Shown here piece by piece: positions 50,510 through 52,191 of a stretch of 52,191 bases of DNA. Each line of letters starts with the position of its first letter. The first letter of the stretch is position 1. The stretch lies in assembly GCF_031581065.1 (NCBI RefSeq), contig NZ_JAVLBN010000013.1, forward strand, positions 1 through 52,191, given 5' to 3'. The translations under genes were made by a program, and so were the position numbers. The notes beneath the pieces are model-generated. The model ran no database searches, had not been told where the DNA came from, and saw only the letters and a list, made by a program, of their open reading frames with translations. The stretch is from Salibacter sp031581065. Lineage in GTDB: Bacteria > Bacteroidota > Bacteroidia > Flavobacteriales_G > Salibacteraceae.

Positions 50510-51862
50510 ATGAAACAGGAAAGGTACAGAACCTTTGGAGTAAACAATTTTAGAAAAGTACCTCAGGTAGAGGAATACCTCACAGAAGATCAAAGATTTG
50601 CCATTGAGGTAGTGGGAAATGTTCTTCCATTTAAAGTTAACAACTACGTAATCGACCAACTTATCGATTGGGAAAACGTTCCCGATGACCCCATATTCGT
50701 ACTCACCTTTCCACAAAAAGACATGTTGAGTGAAGAGCACTTCAGCAAAGTTGCTGAAGCACTCAAGAGTGAAATGCCCAAAAAAGAATTCAAAGAGCTC
50801 GTGAATGACATACGCATGGATCTCAATCCGCACCCTGCCGGACAAATGGAAATGAATGTTCCGGAGATCAACGGCTACAAGCTCACCGGTATTCAGCACA
50901 AATACCGCGAAACAATGCTCTTCTTCCCTAACCAGGGACAAACATGCCATGCTTATTGCACTTTCTGTTTTCGCTGGCCACAATTCGTTGGAATTGACGA
51001 ATTGAAGTTCGCCATGAAAGAAACAGACCTCATGATCGAATACCTCAAAGAACACCCTGAGGTTACCGATGTACTCTTTACCGGTGGCGACCCAATGATC
51101 ATGAGTACAAAACGTCTCGAGCGCTACATCCTGCCACTCATCGAGGCTGACCTGCCCAATCTCAAAACGATTAGAATTGGTTCAAAAGCTCTCGGATACT
51201 GGCCTTACCGCTTCACGACAGACAGAGATGCTCAACCTCTCCTCGATCTGTTCAAAAAAGTGGAAGATGCCGGAGTTCACCTCGCGTTCATGGGACACTT
51301 CAACCACCCCAACGAACTCAAAACCGATGCAGTTAAAGAAGCCGTGAAAAAACTACGTGAAGTGGGAGTCCAAATCAGAACACAATCGCCTATCATGCGC
51401 AACATCAACGATTCAAGCGATGAATGGGCCGAAATGTGGCGCAAACAGGTAGATTTGGGTATGATTCCTTACTACATGTTCATCGCTCGCGATACAGGAG
51501 CCCAGGATTACTTTGCCGTTCCATTGGTCAGAACCTGGGAGATCTTCAAAGGAGCGTACGAAAAAGTAAGCGGAATTTGCCGTACCGTGCGCGGACCCAG
51601 CATGAGTGCTGAGCCCGGGAAAGTTCAGATCCTTGGCGAAACAGAAGTAGCCGGGAAAAAAGTCCTCGGACTGCGATTCATACAGGGAAGAAACCACAAA
51701 TGGGTTCACAAACCATTCTTTGCAGAATACGATGAAGATGCCGTTTGGTTAGATGACCTCAAACCGGCATTTGAAGACCAGTTCTTCTACGAAGAAGAAT
51801 ACGAACAAATCAAAAACGGAAAAATAGAAGAAGCTAAAAAAACAGAAGAAGTTCCGGCTTAA
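50510..51862 (+). CDS. KamA-family radical SAM aminomutase-like protein
   Basis: A 450-aa radical SAM enzyme. The cluster motif is CHAYCTFC (C146, C150, C153), followed by FTGGDPMIMS (SAM-binding GGD), RIGSKALGYWPYRFTTD, VHLAFMGHFNHPNE, RTQSPIMRNIND, and the PLP-binding Lys candidate in SAEPGKVQI. This is the lysine 2,3-aminomutase family; Bacteroidetes members may act on lysine or another amino acid. Lysine fermentation genes are not visible here. The preceding gene-free DNA holds the small RNA; a terminator follows 23 bp downstream. Confidence 0.87.
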   Translation: MKQERYRTFGVNNFRKVPQVEEYLTEDQRFAIEVVGNVLPFKVNNYVIDQLIDWENVPDDPIFVLTFPQKDMLSEEHFSKVAEALKSEMPKKEFKELVNDIRMDLNPHPAGQMEMNVPEINGYKLTGIQHKYRETMLFFPNQGQTCHAYCTFCFRWPQFVGIDELKFAMKETDLMIEYLKEHPEVTDVLFTGGDPMIMSTKRLERYILPLIEADLPNLKTIRIGSKALGYWPYRFTTDRDAQPLLDLFKKVEDAGVHLAFMGHFNHPNELKTDAVKEAVKKLREVGVQIRTQSPIMRNINDSSDEWAEMWRKQVDLGMIPYYMFIARDTGAQDYFAVPLVRTWEIFKGAYEKVSGICRTVRGPSMSAEPGKVQILGETEVAGKKVLGLRFIQGRNHKWVHKPFFAEYDEDAVWLDDLKPAFEDQFFYEEEYEQIKNGKIEEAKKTEEVPA

Positions 51863-51884
51863 CCAATTGATTTCAATGATTATC

Positions 51885-51918
51885 AAAAGCCAGTCTCACA
51901 GTGAAACTGGCTTTTTTT
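51885..51918 (+). terminator. Rho-independent terminator after the KamA-family gene
   Basis: Stem AAAGCCAGT/ACTGGCTTT around CTCACAGTGA, then seven Ts. Confidence 0.88.
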
Positions 51919-52062
51919 GGTTTTAATACCTTCTTCCCCTAAGCAAATGCGAAATGATTTATTTGAAATTGCTTATTAAAATATCCACTGAAACTCATTG
52001 ACGTCAATCATCATTCTTGAAATACAGGTATAAGCTGAATAATTAAACTTCACAAAAAACAT

Positions 52063-52070
52063 TAAATTTG
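52063..52070 (+). promoter_or_regulatory. Bacteroidetes -7 promoter element
   Basis: TAAATTTG (TAnnTTTG), 17 bp before the start codon at 52088 of the partial UPF0175 gene. Confidence 0.6.
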
Positions 52071-52087
52071 AATAAAAACAAATAATC

Positions 52088-52191
52088 ATGAGTACTCAAT
52101 CGATATCTATAGATTTTCCTACCGATATTCTTTTGGCTATCAACGAATCGGAAAATGATCTTAAAAAAAGGATAAAGATCATCCTTGCCAT
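52088..52191 (+). CDS. UPF0175-like protein, N-terminal part (runs off window)
   Basis: 34 codons visible from ATG 52088 (MSTQSISIDFPTDILLAINE then SENDLKKRIKIILA), matching the start of UPF0175 proteins (a Thr/Ser-rich strand, FPxDILLAL, then an amphipathic helix with KxxLAM). UPF0175 proteins are small helix-turn-helix-like proteins often paired with PIN-domain toxins in presumed toxin-antitoxin loci. The following gene lies outside the window, so no partner can be claimed. Confidence 0.6.
   Translation, partial: MSTQSISIDFPTDILLAINESENDLKKRIKIILA

Larger units (their letters stand above)
297..51535. repeat. Interspersed 10-mer GGTCAGANCC (30 perfect copies), refined as YGGTCAGADCC
   Basis: Start positions on the plus strand (13): 297, 1382, 11633, 14999, 17083, 21710, 26599, 29638, 32479, 37176, 43002, 46892, 51526. 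On the minus strand, read as GGNTCTGACC (17): 441, 2062, 2606, 8545, 12017, 18470, 20562, 21812, 28723, 30731, 35568, 37428, 40010, 42889, 43255, 45567, 48792. N is A, G or T in 29 of 30; the preceding base is C or T in 28. The exception with N=C (14999) may be chance. 28 copies are inside genes, in varied reading frames and about equally with and against the gene. Near-copies with one change occur at 3879, 6124, 7537, 17231, 32112, 33649, 40756, 48577 and 50182 among others; five of these differ only by A for the first G. Confidence 0.9.

Noticed and set aside
297..51535. Chi, KOPS or matS-type polar or terminus motifs as an explanation of the interspersed 10-mer
   Set aside because: Copies are nearly balanced (13 plus, 17 minus) without strand bias along the window, and the motif is too frequent for matS. 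It cannot be ruled out on a 52-kb window, but uptake- or mark-type motifs fit better.
1..52191. CRISPR arrays, rRNA operons, prophage or insertion sequences
   Set aside because: No regularly spaced repeats, rRNA sequence, integrase, transposase or phage structural genes were seen on either strand.

Overview
This window is a chromosomal segment of a Bacteroidetes bacterium, most likely a marine Flavobacteriales member (Cryomorphaceae-like). The evidence is three proteins with type IX secretion C-terminal signals (one gliding-type CHU_C/type B, two type A), an intact Bat aerotolerance operon, a small DUF6728-like membrane protein, PorT-like and DUF2490 outer-membrane proteins, promoters of the Bacteroidetes TAnnTTTG type, and few Shine-Dalgarno sequences. 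Most of the content is core genome.

Layout. 1-3206: a BatA-domain membrane protein (cut by the window edge), a dihydroorotase homologue lacking several metal ligands, and a small membrane protein. 3203-6511 (minus): PhnP-like metallo-hydrolase, cysteine desulfurase, GlmM. 6683-7993: a DUF4143 ATPase flanked by 49-bp direct repeats. 8165-12406: TPR protein, phosphosulfolactate synthase homologue, rhodanese, DUF368/PopT-type transporter, shikimate dehydrogenase. 12400-14213 (minus): small membrane and envelope proteins, one of them a 55-aa gene that is easily missed. 14401-17067: lectin-like T9SS cargo. 17103-22741: a signalling locus with a ThiF/E1-like enzyme, a GNAT-like acyltransferase, a 7TMR-DISM histidine kinase, a REC-histidine kinase hybrid, and a divergent REC protein. 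22812-26326: GIN-domain lipoprotein, pRiA4b ORF-3-like protein, MiaA, tRNA-His, a GIY-YIG gene inside a partial tRNA duplication, and an FKBP isomerase. 26426-30794: aldo/keto reductase and two T9SS cargo loci, one apparently frameshifted. 30910-34379: three small genes facing a recF-to-DciA operon. 34502-36426: TPR protein, RibH, porin. 36423-40595 (minus): MORN, DUF2490 and large envelope proteins, and a MazG-like enzyme. 40740-49032: MoxR-DUF58-BatA-B-C-D-E. 49111-52191: IlvE, a probable minus-strand small RNA, a KamA-family radical SAM enzyme, and the start of a UPF0175 protein.

The strongest unexplained signal crosses gene boundaries. A non-palindromic 10-mer, GGTCAGANCC (refined YGGTCAGADCC), occurs 30 times perfectly in 52 kb by my hand count, in both orientations, in all kinds of genes and in different reading frames. 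Base composition predicts well under one copy. The density is close to that of the DNA uptake sequences of Neisseria and Haemophilus. The other main candidates for new biology are the E1/acyltransferase/two-component locus, the tRNA-His/GIY-YIG/structured-insert locus, and the small RNA at 50.2 kb.
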